Source of the DNA: Streptomyces brevispora
GTDB lineage: Bacteria > Actinomycetota > Actinomycetes > Streptomycetales > Streptomycetaceae
Reading direction: 5' to 3'
Length of the DNA: 64,000 nt
Assembly (NCBI RefSeq): GCF_007829885.1
Contig: NZ_VIWW01000001.1
Location: 2,604,001-2,668,000 of the forward strand
Each line of letters opens with the position of its first letter. The stretch's first letter is position 1. This document shows positions 37,686 to 47,244 of this stretch, piece by piece. The notes below the pieces were generated by a model. The model saw only the letters and a program-made list of their open reading frames with translations. It made no database searches and was not told the origin of the DNA. Both the position numbers and the translations under genes were made by a program.

Positions 37686-38789
37686 TCAGCTCTGCCGAAT
37701 CACCAGTCTGCCACCCTGGCGCAGGGCTTCGACGCGGCCGGGCAGGTTGATGGCCTGCTGGCCGCGCCAGCCGGTGATGAGACGGTCGACCTGCTCGATG
37801 TGCCGGGCGAAGAGCGAACCGGCCGGTGAGCCCGCTTCTATGGCCGCCCGGCGCAGTACCCGGCGGCGGACGGCGGACGGCAGCGCGTAGAGCTTGGCGC
37901 ACTCCAGCCGGCCCGCGTCGTCGCGTACGTCACGGTCGGCCTCGGCGGCCCAGGTGTCCAGGGCGTCGGCGTCGTCGCGGGAGAGCTGGGCCGTACGGGC
38001 CAGGGCCTCGACGACTCCCTTGCCCAGCGCCTTCTCCAGGGCGGGCAGGCCCTCGTGGCGCAGCCGGGAGCGGGTGTAGGCGGGGTCGATGTTGTGCGGG
38101 TCGTCCCAGACGGGCAGGGACTGGACCAGACAGGCCTTGCGGGCGGTCTGCCGGTCGAGTTGGAGGAAGGGGCGGCGGTAGCGGCCGGCCGGGCCGGACG
38201 CGGCGGCCATGCCGGAGAGGGAGCGGATGCCGGAGCCGCGGGCGAGGCCCAGCAGCACCGTCTCCGCCTGGTCGTCGCGGGTGTGGCCGAGCAGGACGGC
38301 GGCGGCGCCGTGGCGTTCGGCCGCCGCGTCCAGTGCGGCGTAGCGGGCGTCGCGGGCGGCGGCCTCGGGCCCGCCGTCGTGGCCGACCCGCACCGCGACG
38401 GCCTCGACCGGGTCGAGGTCCATGGCGGTGAGGCGGTCGGCGACCTCGGCGGCGCGTGCCCCGGAGCCGTCCTGGAGGCCGTGGTCGACGGTGATGCCGC
38501 CGGCCCGGACGGCGAGTTTGCGGGCCTCGAAGGCGAGGGCCGAGGCGAGCGCCATGGAATCGGCCCCGCCGGAGCATGCCACCAGCACCAGGGGGGTATT
38601 GGGGCGTTCGGGGAGGGTGGCGCGCCGCCCGCCGGTTCCGGCGAGCTCGGGGTGCGGGGCGCGTCCGGCGTGCGTGGTGCGTTCGGCGTGCGTGGTGCGT
38701 TCGGTCTGATCGGCGAAGTCGGCGATGACGTCGTGGAGTACGCGGCGGACCGCCAGGCGTATCGCCGCGACCGCAGGATGGGGACCCAT
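37686..38789 (-). CDS. tilS: tRNA(Ile)-lysidine synthase
   Basis: 367 residues. The PP-loop SGGADS is at 73-78, followed by [12 protein letters not shown] and [20 protein letters not shown], and then the downstream helical and C-terminal domains. TilS adds lysine to C34 of the tRNA that reads AUA, and is essential. ATG 38789 with GAAGGG 8 bases upstream is chosen. Residues about 28-50 contain a short repeat ([17 protein letters not shown]) coded by 18-bp DNA repeats, an insertion outside the catalytic core. Confidence 0.95.
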   Translation of the reverse strand: MGPHPAVAAIRLAVRRVLHDVIADFADQTERTTHAERTTHAGRAPHPELAGTGGRRATLPERPNTPLVLVACSGGADSMALASALAFEARKLAVRAGGITVDHGLQDGSGARAAEVADRLTAMDLDPVEAVAVRVGHDGGPEAAARDARYAALDAAAERHGAAAVLLGHTRDDQAETVLLGLARGSGIRSLSGMAAASGPAGRYRRPFLQLDRQTARKACLVQSLPVWDDPHNIDPAYTRSRLRHEGLPALEKALGKGVVEALARTAQLSRDDADALDTWAAEADRDVRDDAGRLECAKLYALPSAVRRRVLRRAAIEAGSPAGSLFARHIEQVDRLITGWRGQQAINLPGRVEALRQGGRLVIRQS

Positions 38790-38990
38790 GTCCGGTGCCC
38801 TTCGTGAAGTTTCGGAGAGGTGCGTCGGAGTGCCGGGACAGGAAAGAGTGCCGTCACTCAGAGTGCGTCGATGGTGACAGAGCAATGCCGTTCATTGAGC
38901 ATTGCACGCCTTCCCATGCCCCTACGGTCCCTCGGATGGGTGATTACCGGCGCGTTCGTCCGTGGCTGCGAGCCCCTGTTCGCGCCGTGA

Positions 38991-40124
38991 TCATGACTCG
39001 GCCCTACGGTGCACCCTCGCGATCCAGTCCTCCGGCTTGGCGATCTCCGCCTTCGTCGGGAGGGTGTTGGGCGAGGTCCAGACCCGGTTGAAGCCGTCCA
39101 TGCCGACCTCGTCGACCACGACGCGCACGAACCGTTCGCCGTCCCGGTACTGGCGCAGCTTGGCGTCGAGCCCCAGGAGTTTGCGCAGTGCCTGGTCGAG
39201 CCGGCTCGCGCCGCGCGCCCTGCGCTGCTGGAACTTCTCCCGGATCTCGCCGACGGAGGACACCACCTCGGGGCCGACGCCGTCCATCACGTAGTCCGCG
39301 TGCCCCTCCAGCAGGGACATCACCGCGGTGAGCCTGGCGAGGATCTCGCGCTGGGCGGGGGTCTGCACGACCTCGACGAGGCTGCGCCCGCCGTCCTCGC
39401 CCTCCTCGCCCTCGGGCCGGCCGCCGGCCAGTGACTGGGCGGCCTCGCGGAGCCGTTCCAGCACCGTCACCGGGTCGACGTCGGTCTCGTCGAGGAATGA
39501 CTGGATCTCGCCCTGCAGATGGTCGCGGAGCCAGGGCACCGCGGTGAACTGGGTGCGGTGGGTCTCCTCGTGGAGGGCGACCCAGAGGCGGAAGTCGTGC
39601 GGGTCGACCTCCAGTTCCCGCTCGACGTGGACGATGTTCGGCGCGACCAGCAGGAGCCTGCCGCCGCCGTCGGCCGAGGCGGGGAGCTCACGGGTGGCGG
39701 GGGCGAACGTCTCGTACTGGCCGAGGACCCTGGAGGCCAGGAACGACAGCAGCATCCCCACCTCCACGCCGGTCACCTTGGAACCGACGGCGCCGAGCAC
39801 GGCGCCGCCCGCGCTGCCGCCGCGCCGTTCCTCCATCTTCTCCAGGAGGGGGCGCAGCAGCTCGCGGAAGCCCGCCACGTTCGCCTTGATCCAGCCGGCC
39901 CGGTCGACGACCAGGACCGGGGTGTCCTCCGGCTCGGTCCCCTCCGGGATCATCCGGGTGAAGCCGCGGACGTGCTCCTCCGCGGCCTTGGCATGCCTGC
40001 GCAGCTCCGCGACGACCTCGCGGGCCTCCTCGCGGCTGATCTCCGGCCCCGGCCGTACAAGTCGGGTCGCGGTCGCAACCGCGAGATTCCAGTCGACCAT
40101 CCCCGCACCACCGATGCTCGTCAT
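38991..40124 (-). CDS. Zinc-dependent metalloprotease, DUF2342 family
   Basis: 377 residues. The zinc motif HEETH is at 185-189, within LWVALHEETHRTQFTAVPWL. A downstream ARLTAVMSLLEGHADYVMDGVG probably gives the third ligand. It belongs to the actinobacterial family earlier named 'coenzyme F420 biosynthesis-associated', now called a zinc-dependent metalloprotease. No signal peptide is seen. It lies 49 bases after dacB and 201 bases before tilS. The substrate is unknown. Confidence 0.9.
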   Translation of the reverse strand: MTSIGGAGMVDWNLAVATATRLVRPGPEISREEAREVVAELRRHAKAAEEHVRGFTRMIPEGTEPEDTPVLVVDRAGWIKANVAGFRELLRPLLEKMEERRGGSAGGAVLGAVGSKVTGVEVGMLLSFLASRVLGQYETFAPATRELPASADGGGRLLLVAPNIVHVERELEVDPHDFRLWVALHEETHRTQFTAVPWLRDHLQGEIQSFLDETDVDPVTVLERLREAAQSLAGGRPEGEEGEDGGRSLVEVVQTPAQREILARLTAVMSLLEGHADYVMDGVGPEVVSSVGEIREKFQQRRARGASRLDQALRKLLGLDAKLRQYRDGERFVRVVVDEVGMDGFNRVWTSPNTLPTKAEIAKPEDWIARVHRRAES

Positions 40125-40173
40125 GCGTCAACCGTACGTGCTCGGCCCTTGATGCGGTGAGGTGTTGACCGGG

Positions 40174-41670
40174 CTATCGCTTGCCGGCCGCCAGTGCGGT
40201 GGCGAGCGAGTCGAGGGCGGACTGGGCCGCGGACGGGTCGGTGGTGCCCGACGCCAGGAAGGCGAACGCGAGGAGTCTGCCGTGTGCGTCGACGACCGTG
40301 CCGGAGAGGGTGTTGACGCCGGTGAGGGTGCCCGTCTTGGCGCGGATCAGGCCGGTGCCGCCGGACTTCGTCGTGTAGCGGCCGCTCAGCGTGCCGCTGA
40401 AGCCGGCCACCGGGAGTCCGCTGAGGACGGGGCGCAGTTCGGGGTGGTCCGGATCGGCCGTGCGGGCGAGGAGACCGGCGAGCAGGGCGGCGGTGACCTT
40501 GTCCTGGCGGTTCAGTCCGCTGCCGTCGGCGAAGTTCGCGCCCTTCAGCGGCAGTTTCAGCTTGCTGAGCTGTGCGGTGACGGCCTGTCGGCCGCCGTTG
40601 AAGTCCGCCGGGCGGCCCGCGACCAGTGCGGTCTGCCGGGCCAGCGCCTCGGCGATGTCGTTGTCGCTGTTGGTCAGCGCCCGCTCGACGAGACCGGACA
40701 GCGGGGCGGAGAGGTGCTTGGCGACGGCCCTGGACTTCGCGGCCGCCCGGCCGGACGCGGGTCCGGACCCGGTGGTGATCCCGGCCTTGCCGAGCAGTTC
40801 GCCGAAGGCGTCGGCGGCCGCCCTGGCCGGGTCGCCGCTGCGTGGGGCGGGTCCGCTGGTGGTGTCGTCGAGGCGCCCCTCGTTGACCATCAGGGCGCTC
40901 ACCGGGGCGATGTTCTCGTTGGGGCCGATCGGGTGGAGCGCGGGCCCGGAGTAGCCGGAGGCGTCGTACCGGAGGTGGATCCGGTGGACTCCGCTGTCCT
41001 TCAGGGCGCGTGCGGTGTCGGCGGCCAGGGAGCGCAGGGCCGCCCGGTCGAGGGTGGGGTCGCCGCCGCCGACCAGGGTCACGGTGCGGGAGTCCGCGGA
41101 GGCCCGGACGGTCGTGGGGATGCGGTGGTCGGGGCCGAGCGCGGTCAGGGCCGCGACCGTGGTGGCGATCTTGACCGTGGAGGCCGGTGTCATGGGGGTG
41201 TCGGCCCCCTTGCCGTACAGCCGCTTGCCGGTGGCGGTGTCGATGACGACGGCGCTGGGCCGGGTGCCGAGCGCGGGGTCCTTCAGCAGCGGGCCCAGTA
41301 CGGCGCGGAGTTCGGCCGCCGCGCCGTCCGGGGCATCCGGCGCGGACCGGTCGGCGGCGGTGCCCAGCGCCGCGAGAACGGCCGGGGCGCTGGGTGCGGG
41401 GGCCGGTCCGTCGGGCGCGGCGGGGTCGTGATGTGCGCCACCCGTACGGGCCCGGGCGGCTGCCCAGTCCAGCTCGGCCTTACGCTGACCCGAGTCCCAG
41501 GGACCGGCGGCGAGGACGGCGCCGGCTGCGAGCGCCAGGCCGAGGGCGGCGGAGACGGCCGTGAACTGCCAGTTGCTCAACCCGTTCCGCAGGTCCAGGT
41601 GGTCCGTGAGGGTCGCCCTGATCAGCTTGCCGAACGGTTTGATCGACGGTCTTTTCACCGGCTCGGCCAC
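40174..41670 (-). CDS. dacB: D-alanyl-D-alanine carboxypeptidase/endopeptidase (PBP4 type)
   Basis: 498 residues. One N-terminal membrane helix (about 34-56) is followed by an Ala/Pro-rich linker and the S13 peptidase domain: SxxK as STVK (S164-K167), SDN in LTNSDNDIAEALARQ, and KTGT in IRAKTGTLTGVNTLSG. The enzyme trims or opens peptidoglycan peptides outside the membrane. The GTG start at 41670 follows an AAAGGGG; a start at 41715 would overlap the promoter shared with ppa. It is the first gene of the dacB-protease-tilS stretch. Confidence 0.94.
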   Translation of the reverse strand: MAEPVKRPSIKPFGKLIRATLTDHLDLRNGLSNWQFTAVSAALGLALAAGAVLAAGPWDSGQRKAELDWAAARARTGGAHHDPAAPDGPAPAPSAPAVLAALGTAADRSAPDAPDGAAAELRAVLGPLLKDPALGTRPSAVVIDTATGKRLYGKGADTPMTPASTVKIATTVAALTALGPDHRIPTTVRASADSRTVTLVGGGDPTLDRAALRSLAADTARALKDSGVHRIHLRYDASGYSGPALHPIGPNENIAPVSALMVNEGRLDDTTSGPAPRSGDPARAAADAFGELLGKAGITTGSGPASGRAAAKSRAVAKHLSAPLSGLVERALTNSDNDIAEALARQTALVAGRPADFNGGRQAVTAQLSKLKLPLKGANFADGSGLNRQDKVTAALLAGLLARTADPDHPELRPVLSGLPVAGFSGTLSGRYTTKSGGTGLIRAKTGTLTGVNTLSGTVVDAHGRLLAFAFLASGTTDPSAAQSALDSLATALAAGKR

Positions 41671-41756
41671 CGTTGACCAGCCCCTTTCGCGAGCACGCAT
41701 CTCCGTGAGGGACACTTAACCATCAGTCGTATGTGTTGATCATGGAGGAGCCACCC

Positions 41757-42251
41757 GTGGAGTTCGACGTCGTTATCGAGATTCCGAAGGGTTCGCGGAA
41801 CAAGTACGAGGTGGACCACGAGACCGGTCGGATCCGTCTGGACCGTCGGCTCTTCACCTCGACCAGCTACCCGGCGGACTACGGTTTCGTCGAGAACACC
41901 CTCGGCGAGGACGGCGACCCGCTGGACGCGCTGGTCATCCTGGAGGAGCCGACCTTCCCCGGCTGCCTCATCAAGTGCCGCGCCATCGGCATGTTCCGGA
42001 TGACGGACGAGGCCGGGGGCGACGACAAGCTGCTGTGCGTGCCGGCCTCCGACCCCCGGGTGGAGCACCTGCGCGACATCCACCACGTGTCGGAGTTCGA
42101 CCGCCTGGAGATCCAGCACTTCTTCGAGGTCTACAAGGACCTGGAGCCCGGCAAGTCCGTCGAGGGCGCCGACTGGGTCGGCCGTGTCGAGGCCGAGGCC
42201 GAGATCGAGAACTCGTACAAGCGCCTCGAGGCGCAGGGCGGCGCGCACTGA
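41757..42251 (+). CDS. ppa: Inorganic pyrophosphatase
   Basis: 164 residues, family I soluble type. [44 protein letters not shown] (metal-binding DGDPLD) and [11 protein letters not shown] are conserved. It removes pyrophosphate made by polymerases and ligases. GTG 41757 follows AGGAG at normal spacing, and the conserved N-terminus begins there. It is divergent from dacB and followed by a terminator. Confidence 0.97.
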   Translation: MEFDVVIEIPKGSRNKYEVDHETGRIRLDRRLFTSTSYPADYGFVENTLGEDGDPLDALVILEEPTFPGCLIKCRAIGMFRMTDEAGGDDKLLCVPASDPRVEHLRDIHHVSEFDRLEIQHFFEVYKDLEPGKSVEGADWVGRVEAEAEIENSYKRLEAQGGAH

Positions 42252-42303
42252 CGTTCCGTTCGCGGTTCCGTCTTCGGTTCCGTTTACGACTCCGAGCAGG
42301 CGA

Positions 42304-42338
42304 CGGGCGGTACACCTTCACCGGTGTGCCGCCCGTTT
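42304..42338 (+). terminator. ppa terminator
   Basis: CGGGCGGTACACC (42304-42316) pairs with GGTGTGCCGCCCG (42323-42335 region) with one mismatch around a short loop, followed by TTT. It is 53 bases beyond the ppa stop codon. Confidence 0.75.
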
Positions 42339-42418
42339 CGCGTGGGTACCCATCTCCGCGGCGATACTGGGCAGGAGCGCTACCGAAGACGCGCAGCCGA
42401 GATTGAGTGAGGTCAGTG

Positions 42419-44137
42419 GTGGCGGAGCAGGGCGGTCCAGAGGACCAGAAGCCCCAGTCCGACGAGGCGCGCAGCGCCTTCTCCCAGCCCTCCGGCGTGG
42501 GTAGGCCGACGCCGCCGCCCGAGGATGAGCACCCGACGTCGGAATTCGCTCTTCCGTCCGGTCTGACGCCTGAGCCGCAGGGTTCGGGATCCGGCTCGGG
42601 GGCGGGTTCCGCTTCCGGTTCCGCAACGGCCTCGGGATCGGGGTCGGACACCATCGGTTCGGCCTTCGCCCCGCCGCGCACCTACAGCGCCCAGAACTCC
42701 CCGCCCGCCTTCACGCCCGCGCACGGCATCCCGATGATCCGGCTGACCAAGGAAGCCCCCTGGCAGGACCGGATGCGCACGATGCTGCGGATGCCGGTCG
42801 CCGAGCGCCCGGCGCCGGAGCCGGTCCAGAAGCCCGACGACGCGGGTCCCGCGGTGCCGCGCGTGCTCGACCTGACGCTGCGTATCGGGGAGCTGCTGCT
42901 GGCCGGTGGTGAGGGCGCGGAGGACGTCGAGGCGGCGATGTTCGCCGTGACCCGCAGCTACGGTCTCGACCGCTGCGAGCCGACGGTCACCTTCACGCTG
43001 CTGTCGATCTCGCACCAGCCCTCGCTGGTCGACGACCCGGTGACGGCGAGCCGTACCGTACGCCGTCGCGGCACCGACTACACCCGGCTGGCCGCGGTCT
43101 TCCGGCTCGTCGACGACATCACCACCGAGGAGGGCGAGGTCTCCCTGGAGGAGTCCTACCGGCGCCTCGCGGAGATCCGGCGGAACAGGCATCCGTACCC
43201 CGGTTGGGTGCTCACACTGTCCGCCGGCGCCCTGGCCGGTGCGGCATCGGTGCTGGTGGGCGGTGGCGCCCTGGTGTTCGTGGTGGCGGCGATCGGCGCG
43301 ATGCTCGGGGACCGGCTGGCCTGGCTGTGCGCCGGGCGGGGGCTTCCGGAGTTCTACCAGTTCGTCGCGGCGGCGATGCCGCCCGCCGCGATGGGCGTGG
43401 CGCTCACCCTCACCCACTGGTCCGACGTCCGGCCGTCGGCGGTCATCACCGGTGGGCTGTTCGCCCTGCTGCCGGGGAGGGCCCTGGTGGCGGGGGTGCA
43501 GGACGGCCTGACCGGCTACTACATCACCGCGGCCGCGCGGCTCCTCGAAGTCTTGTACTTCTTCATCGGCATCGTCACCGGTGTGCTGCTGGTGCTGTAC
43601 GGGGGCCTCCAGCTGGGGGCCCAGCTGAACCCGGAGGCCCGGCTCATCTCGCACGACCGGCCGGTGATCCAGATCCTGGCGTCGATGGTGCTGAGCCTGG
43701 CCTTCGCGATCCTGCTCCAGCAGGAGCGGTCCACGGTGCTGGCGGTGACCCTCAACGGCGGTGTGGCCTGGGTGATCTTCGGGGCGATGACCCGGCCCGG
43801 TGGCATCTCGCCGGTGGCGGCCACGGCGGTGGCGGCCGGCCTGGTGGGACTGTTCGGGCAGTTGTTCTCGCGCTACCGGTACACCTCGTCGCTGCCGTTC
43901 ATCACGGCCGCGATCGGCCCGCTGCTGCCGGGTTCCGCCACGTACTTCGGTCTGCTGGGTATCGCGCAGGACCAGCTGGACCGGGGGCTCGCCTCGCTGT
44001 CGACCGCGGTGGCGACGGCCGGGGCCATCGCCATCGGGGTGAATCTGGGAAGCGAGATCTCCCGGCTGTTCATGCGGGTGCCGGGTGCGGTCGCCGGTGC
44101 GAACCGCCGCGCGGCCAAACGGACGCGCGGCTTCTGA
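42419..44137 (+). CDS. Threonine/serine exporter family (ThrE-like) membrane protein
   Basis: About 572 residues. The first 100 are disordered, with a Gly/Ser repeat. The ThrE N-terminal domain follows, with LRIGELLLAGGEGAEDVEAAM and VTFTLLSISHQP, then about ten membrane helices in two sets, including GGLFALLPGRALVAGVQDGL. The family exports threonine and serine in corynebacteria; the substrate here is not certain. Three in-frame GTG codons (42407, 42416, 42419) are possible. 42419 has the best spacing from GAGG. Confidence 0.88.
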   Translation: MAEQGGPEDQKPQSDEARSAFSQPSGVGRPTPPPEDEHPTSEFALPSGLTPEPQGSGSGSGAGSASGSATASGSGSDTIGSAFAPPRTYSAQNSPPAFTPAHGIPMIRLTKEAPWQDRMRTMLRMPVAERPAPEPVQKPDDAGPAVPRVLDLTLRIGELLLAGGEGAEDVEAAMFAVTRSYGLDRCEPTVTFTLLSISHQPSLVDDPVTASRTVRRRGTDYTRLAAVFRLVDDITTEEGEVSLEESYRRLAEIRRNRHPYPGWVLTLSAGALAGAASVLVGGGALVFVVAAIGAMLGDRLAWLCAGRGLPEFYQFVAAAMPPAAMGVALTLTHWSDVRPSAVITGGLFALLPGRALVAGVQDGLTGYYITAAARLLEVLYFFIGIVTGVLLVLYGGLQLGAQLNPEARLISHDRPVIQILASMVLSLAFAILLQQERSTVLAVTLNGGVAWVIFGAMTRPGGISPVAATAVAAGLVGLFGQLFSRYRYTSSLPFITAAIGPLLPGSATYFGLLGIAQDQLDRGLASLSTAVATAGAIAIGVNLGSEISRLFMRVPGAVAGANRRAAKRTRGF

Positions 44138-44194
44138 CGTCTTGAGCAGGATCCCGGCAACACGGGCCGGGGAAGGACGGGCCCGGGAAGGGCG

Positions 44195-44893
44195 TCAGCG
44201 CTTGGCGTGACGGCCTCGGCGGCCTCCGGCGGCCGGGTCCTGGCCCTCGTCGCCCCCTGCCGCCGCTTCCTTCTTCGACTTGCTGCGGGCGCGCAGGAAC
44301 TCGATGCCGATCGGCACGACCGAGATCAGCACGATCAGGATGAGCATCGCCTCGATGTTCTGGTGCACGAACTCGATCTTGCCCAGGACCGCGCCCAGGA
44401 GCGTCACACCGACGCCCCAGAGGACCCCGCCGATGATGTTGAACGTGATGAACGAGCGGTAGTTCATCCGGCTCACACCGGCGATGATCGGCGTGAACGT
44501 CCGCACGACGGGCACGAAGCGGGCCAGGATCAGCGACTTCGGGCCGTACTTCTCGAAGAAATCGTGGGCCTTCTCGACGTTCTCCTGCTTGAAGAGGCGG
44601 GAGTCCGGGCGGTTGAAGAGCGACGGGCCGACCTTGCGGCCGAAGAGATAGCCCACCTGGTCGCCGATGACCGCGGCCAGCGCGACAAGGACGCAGACCA
44701 GCCACAACGGGGTGTGCAGCTTGCCCGTCGTCACCAGCAGGCCGGTGGTGAACAGCAGGGAGTCACCGGGCAGGAAGAACCCGATCAGCAGCCCGGACTC
44801 GGCAAAGACGATGACCAGTACACCGATCAGCCCGAACTGGCCGATGAGATGGTCCGGGTCCAGCCAGCTCGGTCCGAGCGCAAGCGTATTCAA
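44195..44893 (-). CDS. DedA family membrane protein
   Basis: 232 residues. The SNARE-associated/DedA signature is present: ESGLLIGFFLPGDSLLFTTG, VGYLFGRKVGPSLF, and FFEKYGPKSLILARFVPVVRTFTPIIAGVSRMNYRSF (read in parts). Family members act in membrane lipid (undecaprenyl-phosphate or phospholipid) translocation and proton-driven homeostasis. A TTG start at 44893 with GGAG upstream is preferred, since the open frame further upstream is not DedA-like. The C-terminus is a basic tail. Confidence 0.88.
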   Translation of the reverse strand: MNTLALGPSWLDPDHLIGQFGLIGVLVIVFAESGLLIGFFLPGDSLLFTTGLLVTTGKLHTPLWLVCVLVALAAVIGDQVGYLFGRKVGPSLFNRPDSRLFKQENVEKAHDFFEKYGPKSLILARFVPVVRTFTPIIAGVSRMNYRSFITFNIIGGVLWGVGVTLLGAVLGKIEFVHQNIEAMLILIVLISVVPIGIEFLRARSKSKKEAAAGGDEGQDPAAGGRRGRHAKR

Positions 44894-45041
44894 GGGTCCG
44901 GGCTCCAGGATGTGGTAGATGGCGGCTGCGTGGCCGCCCAAAGCTATCAACGCAGCGGAGCGCCTCCGGGTTCCACTGGCCCCCGTGGAGATGCACGAGG
45001 GGCAAAGCGGGGCAAAACTCGATCCCAGGAGGTGCCACACC

Positions 45042-45407
45042 ATGGGCATTGAGGATTACGGCGGCGGCCAGAAGGCACAGGCCGATGTACTGGTCGTCAC
45101 CACCAATGACGTACCCGGCCACCAGGTGACCCAGGTCATCGGTGAGGTGTTCGGCCTGACGGTGCGCTCCCGGCATCTGGGCAGCCAGATCGGCGCCGGC
45201 CTGAAGTCCATGATCGGCGGCGAGCTGAAGGGGCTGACCAAGACGCTCGTCGAGACCCGCAACCAGGCGATGGAGCGGCTGGTCGAGCAGGCGAAGGCAC
45301 GGGGCGCCAACGCGGTGCTGATGATGCGCTTCGACGTGACCGAGGCGGCCGACGTGGGCACGGAGGTCTGTGCGTACGGAACGGCCGCGGTGATCAGCAA
45401 ACTCTGA
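45042..45407 (+). CDS. YbjQ (DUF74) family protein
   Basis: 121 residues. VLVVTTNDVPGHQVTQVIGEVFGL, then the conserved LVETRNQAMERLVEQAKARGANAVLMMRFD, and a final VCAYGTAAVI define the family. It folds as a pentameric beta-barrel of unknown function. ATG 45042 has CAGGAGG upstream. It is divergent from dedA and convergent with the mini-tipA gene, with a hairpin terminator beyond it. Confidence 0.9.
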   Translation: MGIEDYGGGQKAQADVLVVTTNDVPGHQVTQVIGEVFGLTVRSRHLGSQIGAGLKSMIGGELKGLTKTLVETRNQAMERLVEQAKARGANAVLMMRFDVTEAADVGTEVCAYGTAAVISKL

Positions 45408-45447
45408 ACGCGGCCACGGGGACGGGGCGCACGCCCCCGAACCCGGA

Positions 45448-45491
45448 GGTGGGGCGTACCCCCCGTTACGGGGATCGGCGCACGCCCCACC
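45448..45491. terminator. Bidirectional terminator between ybjQ-like and mini-tipA genes
   Basis: GGTGGGGCGT at 45448-45457 and its exact complement ACGCCCCACC at 45482-45491, with further pairing inside. It lies between two convergent genes. Confidence 0.65.
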
Positions 45492-45510
45492 CCGTAAGCG
45501 CGCGCCCCGG

Positions 45511-45711
45511 CTACTCCTGGCGCTCCGCGTTGGCGTTGATCGCGTCGCGCAGGTGCTCGGCCAGACCCGCTCGCACCGACTCGTAGAACGCCTTGAACCG
45601 CGGGTCGGCGACGCGCCCGCTGGGCGAGAGCAGCCCGATGCCGTCGTAGTGGTGCAGGGTGCGCACCGTGACCCCGGCGAATCCGGCGACCTGTCCCACG
45701 GAGTGCTCCAT
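45511..45711 (-). CDS. Miniature TipA-like MerR protein (internal deletion product)
   Basis: 66 residues. The first 33, MEHSVGQVAGFAGVTVRTLHH plus YDGIGLLSPSGR, are the N-terminal helix-turn-helix of TipA. The last 33, VADPRFKAFYESVRAG plus LAEHLRDAINANAERQE, match the extreme C-terminus of the TipAS drug-binding domain. Wing 2, the dimer helix and nearly all of TipAS (about 185 residues, from my memory of TipAL) are absent, yet the frame is intact. TipAL normally binds thiopeptide antibiotics covalently and activates its own promoter. This form could not bind drug and probably could not dimerise. A tipA-type promoter is retained upstream. Confidence 0.75.
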   Translation of the reverse strand: MEHSVGQVAGFAGVTVRTLHHYDGIGLLSPSGRVADPRFKAFYESVRAGLAEHLRDAINANAERQE

Positions 45712-45746
45712 GACTCCGCGTCCCCTTCCGTGTGGGTACGCGTCCG

Positions 45747-45777
45747 AGCATGGGCCCTGACGCGACGTGAGGTGCAA
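45747..45777 (-). promoter_or_regulatory. tipA-type promoter of the mini-tipA gene
   Basis: On the minus strand TTGCAC (45777-45772) is followed by CTCACGTCGCGTCAGGGCC and a CATGCT -10 box, a 19-bp spacer typical of MerR-controlled promoters. From memory the S. lividans ptipA reads TTGCACCTCACGTCACGTG in this part, nearly the same. The dyad CCTCACG/CGTCAGG is the expected TipA site. Confidence 0.7.
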
Positions 45778-45845
45778 CCCCGAAAATCCGCCGAACATCA
45801 CCCTTTTGAAGGGTTATAAGGCTTTTGCCTGACTATGGTGAGCCG

Positions 45846-47120
45846 ATGGCCACCGACTCCGCTGTCTCCGCCGAACCGTCCCCCGCGCGCCGGCTGCTGC
45901 CGCTCCTCGTACCCGCTCTGGCCGTCGGAGTGGTCTCGGCCCTCGTCCTGCTCGGCATCAGCCTGCTCGCCGAAGGGCTGCAGGACGTGCTCTGGAAGAG
46001 ACTGCCCGACGCGCTGTCGATCGGCGGGTTCTCCTCGCTGTGGATGATCGTGATGCTCACCGCGATCGGGCTGGCGGCCGGTCTGGTCATCCGGGTGGTG
46101 CCCGGACGGGCCGGCCCCGATCCGGCGACCACGGGCCTGGTCGATCCGCCACTGCCGCCCGGCGTGGTGCCGGGGCTGCTGGCGGTGACGGTCCTGGCGC
46201 TGGCGGGCGGGGTCAGCCTGGGCCCGGAGAACCCGATCACCGCGGCCAACATCGCGCTGGCCTACTGGGCGGGCCGCCGGTTCGCACCGGGCGCCCCGGC
46301 CGAACTGTGGGTCTCGCTCGCCGCCGCGGGCACCATCGGCGCACTGTTCGGCACACCGGTCGCCGCCGCACTGATCCTCTCCGAGACGCTGGCCTCACGC
46401 CCCGGACCGGGTGCGCTCTGGGACCGGCTCTTCGGCCCGCTGGCGGCGGGGGCCGCGGGGTCGCTCACCATGGCGCTGCTCGCCCACCCCAGCTTCGACC
46501 TGTCGCTGCCCGACTACACCCGCGCGCACTGGGGCGACCTGCTCTCCGCGACCGTGATCGCCTCCGCCGGGGCGGTGCTGGGGCTGGCGGCGGTGTACGC
46601 CTTCCCCTACGTGCACCGTGCCTTCCGCGCCCTGCGGCATCCGGTCCTGGCGCTGACCCTGGGCGGACTGCTGCTCGGCCTGCTCGGCGCCCTGGGCGGG
46701 CATCTCACCCTGTTCAAGGGGCTGGACGAGGTGAAGGAGCTGGCCGCCGATCCGGACGGCTGGTCGGCCGGTCAGTTCGCGGTCATGGCCGTGGTGAAGA
46801 CCGCGGCCCTGCTGATCGCGGCGACCTGCGGCTTCCGGGGCGGGCGGATCTTCCCGGCCGTGTTCGCCGGCGCCGCCCTCGGCCTGTGCGCCCACGCCCT
46901 GGTCGGCGGGGTGCCGGTGGCGCTCGCGGTGACGTGCGGGGTGCTCGGGGTGCTGCTGGCCATCACCCGGCAGGGCTGGCTCAGCCTGTTCACGGCCGCG
47001 GTGCTGGCATCCGACACGGCGCTGCTCCCGCTGCTCTGCGTCGCCTCACTGCCGGCCTGGCTGCTGGTGACGGGGCGGCCGCAGATGCAACTGCACGAGG
47101 ACGGTACGCCGCTGCGGTGA
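45846..47120 (+). CDS. ClC-type chloride channel / ion channel protein (YfeO-like)
   Basis: 424 residues, about ten membrane helices. The fold resembles ClC proteins: AGGVSLGPENPITAANIALAYW stands where ClC proteins have the GREGP anion loop, with GTPVAAALILSETLA and FRGGRIFPAVFAGAALG further on. The changed loop (GPENP) is that of the YfeO/'ion channel protein' branch, so ion selectivity is uncertain. ATG 45846 is used. The next gene is glutamate decarboxylase; in E. coli ClC antiporters help such acid-resistance systems. Confidence 0.85.
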   Translation: MATDSAVSAEPSPARRLLPLLVPALAVGVVSALVLLGISLLAEGLQDVLWKRLPDALSIGGFSSLWMIVMLTAIGLAAGLVIRVVPGRAGPDPATTGLVDPPLPPGVVPGLLAVTVLALAGGVSLGPENPITAANIALAYWAGRRFAPGAPAELWVSLAAAGTIGALFGTPVAAALILSETLASRPGPGALWDRLFGPLAAGAAGSLTMALLAHPSFDLSLPDYTRAHWGDLLSATVIASAGAVLGLAAVYAFPYVHRAFRALRHPVLALTLGGLLLGLLGALGGHLTLFKGLDEVKELAADPDGWSAGQFAVMAVVKTAALLIAATCGFRGGRIFPAVFAGAALGLCAHALVGGVPVALAVTCGVLGVLLAITRQGWLSLFTAAVLASDTALLPLLCVASLPAWLLVTGRPQMQLHEDGTPLR

Positions 47121-47244
47121 ACCCGGGCGGGTGGCGCCGCTACCGGGTTCGTCCGACGCGCCGGTCGCACACGGTGTCCGTATCGTCTGGTTCATCCGTC
47201 TTCGTACGGCCTCGCGGCCAGAAACCGAGAAGGGCAGGTCGGCG

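Noticed and set aside
38790..38990. Possible small gene between tilS and the zinc metalloprotease
   Set aside because: Short frames in this 200-bp gap lack start context and codon bias; nothing supportable was found.
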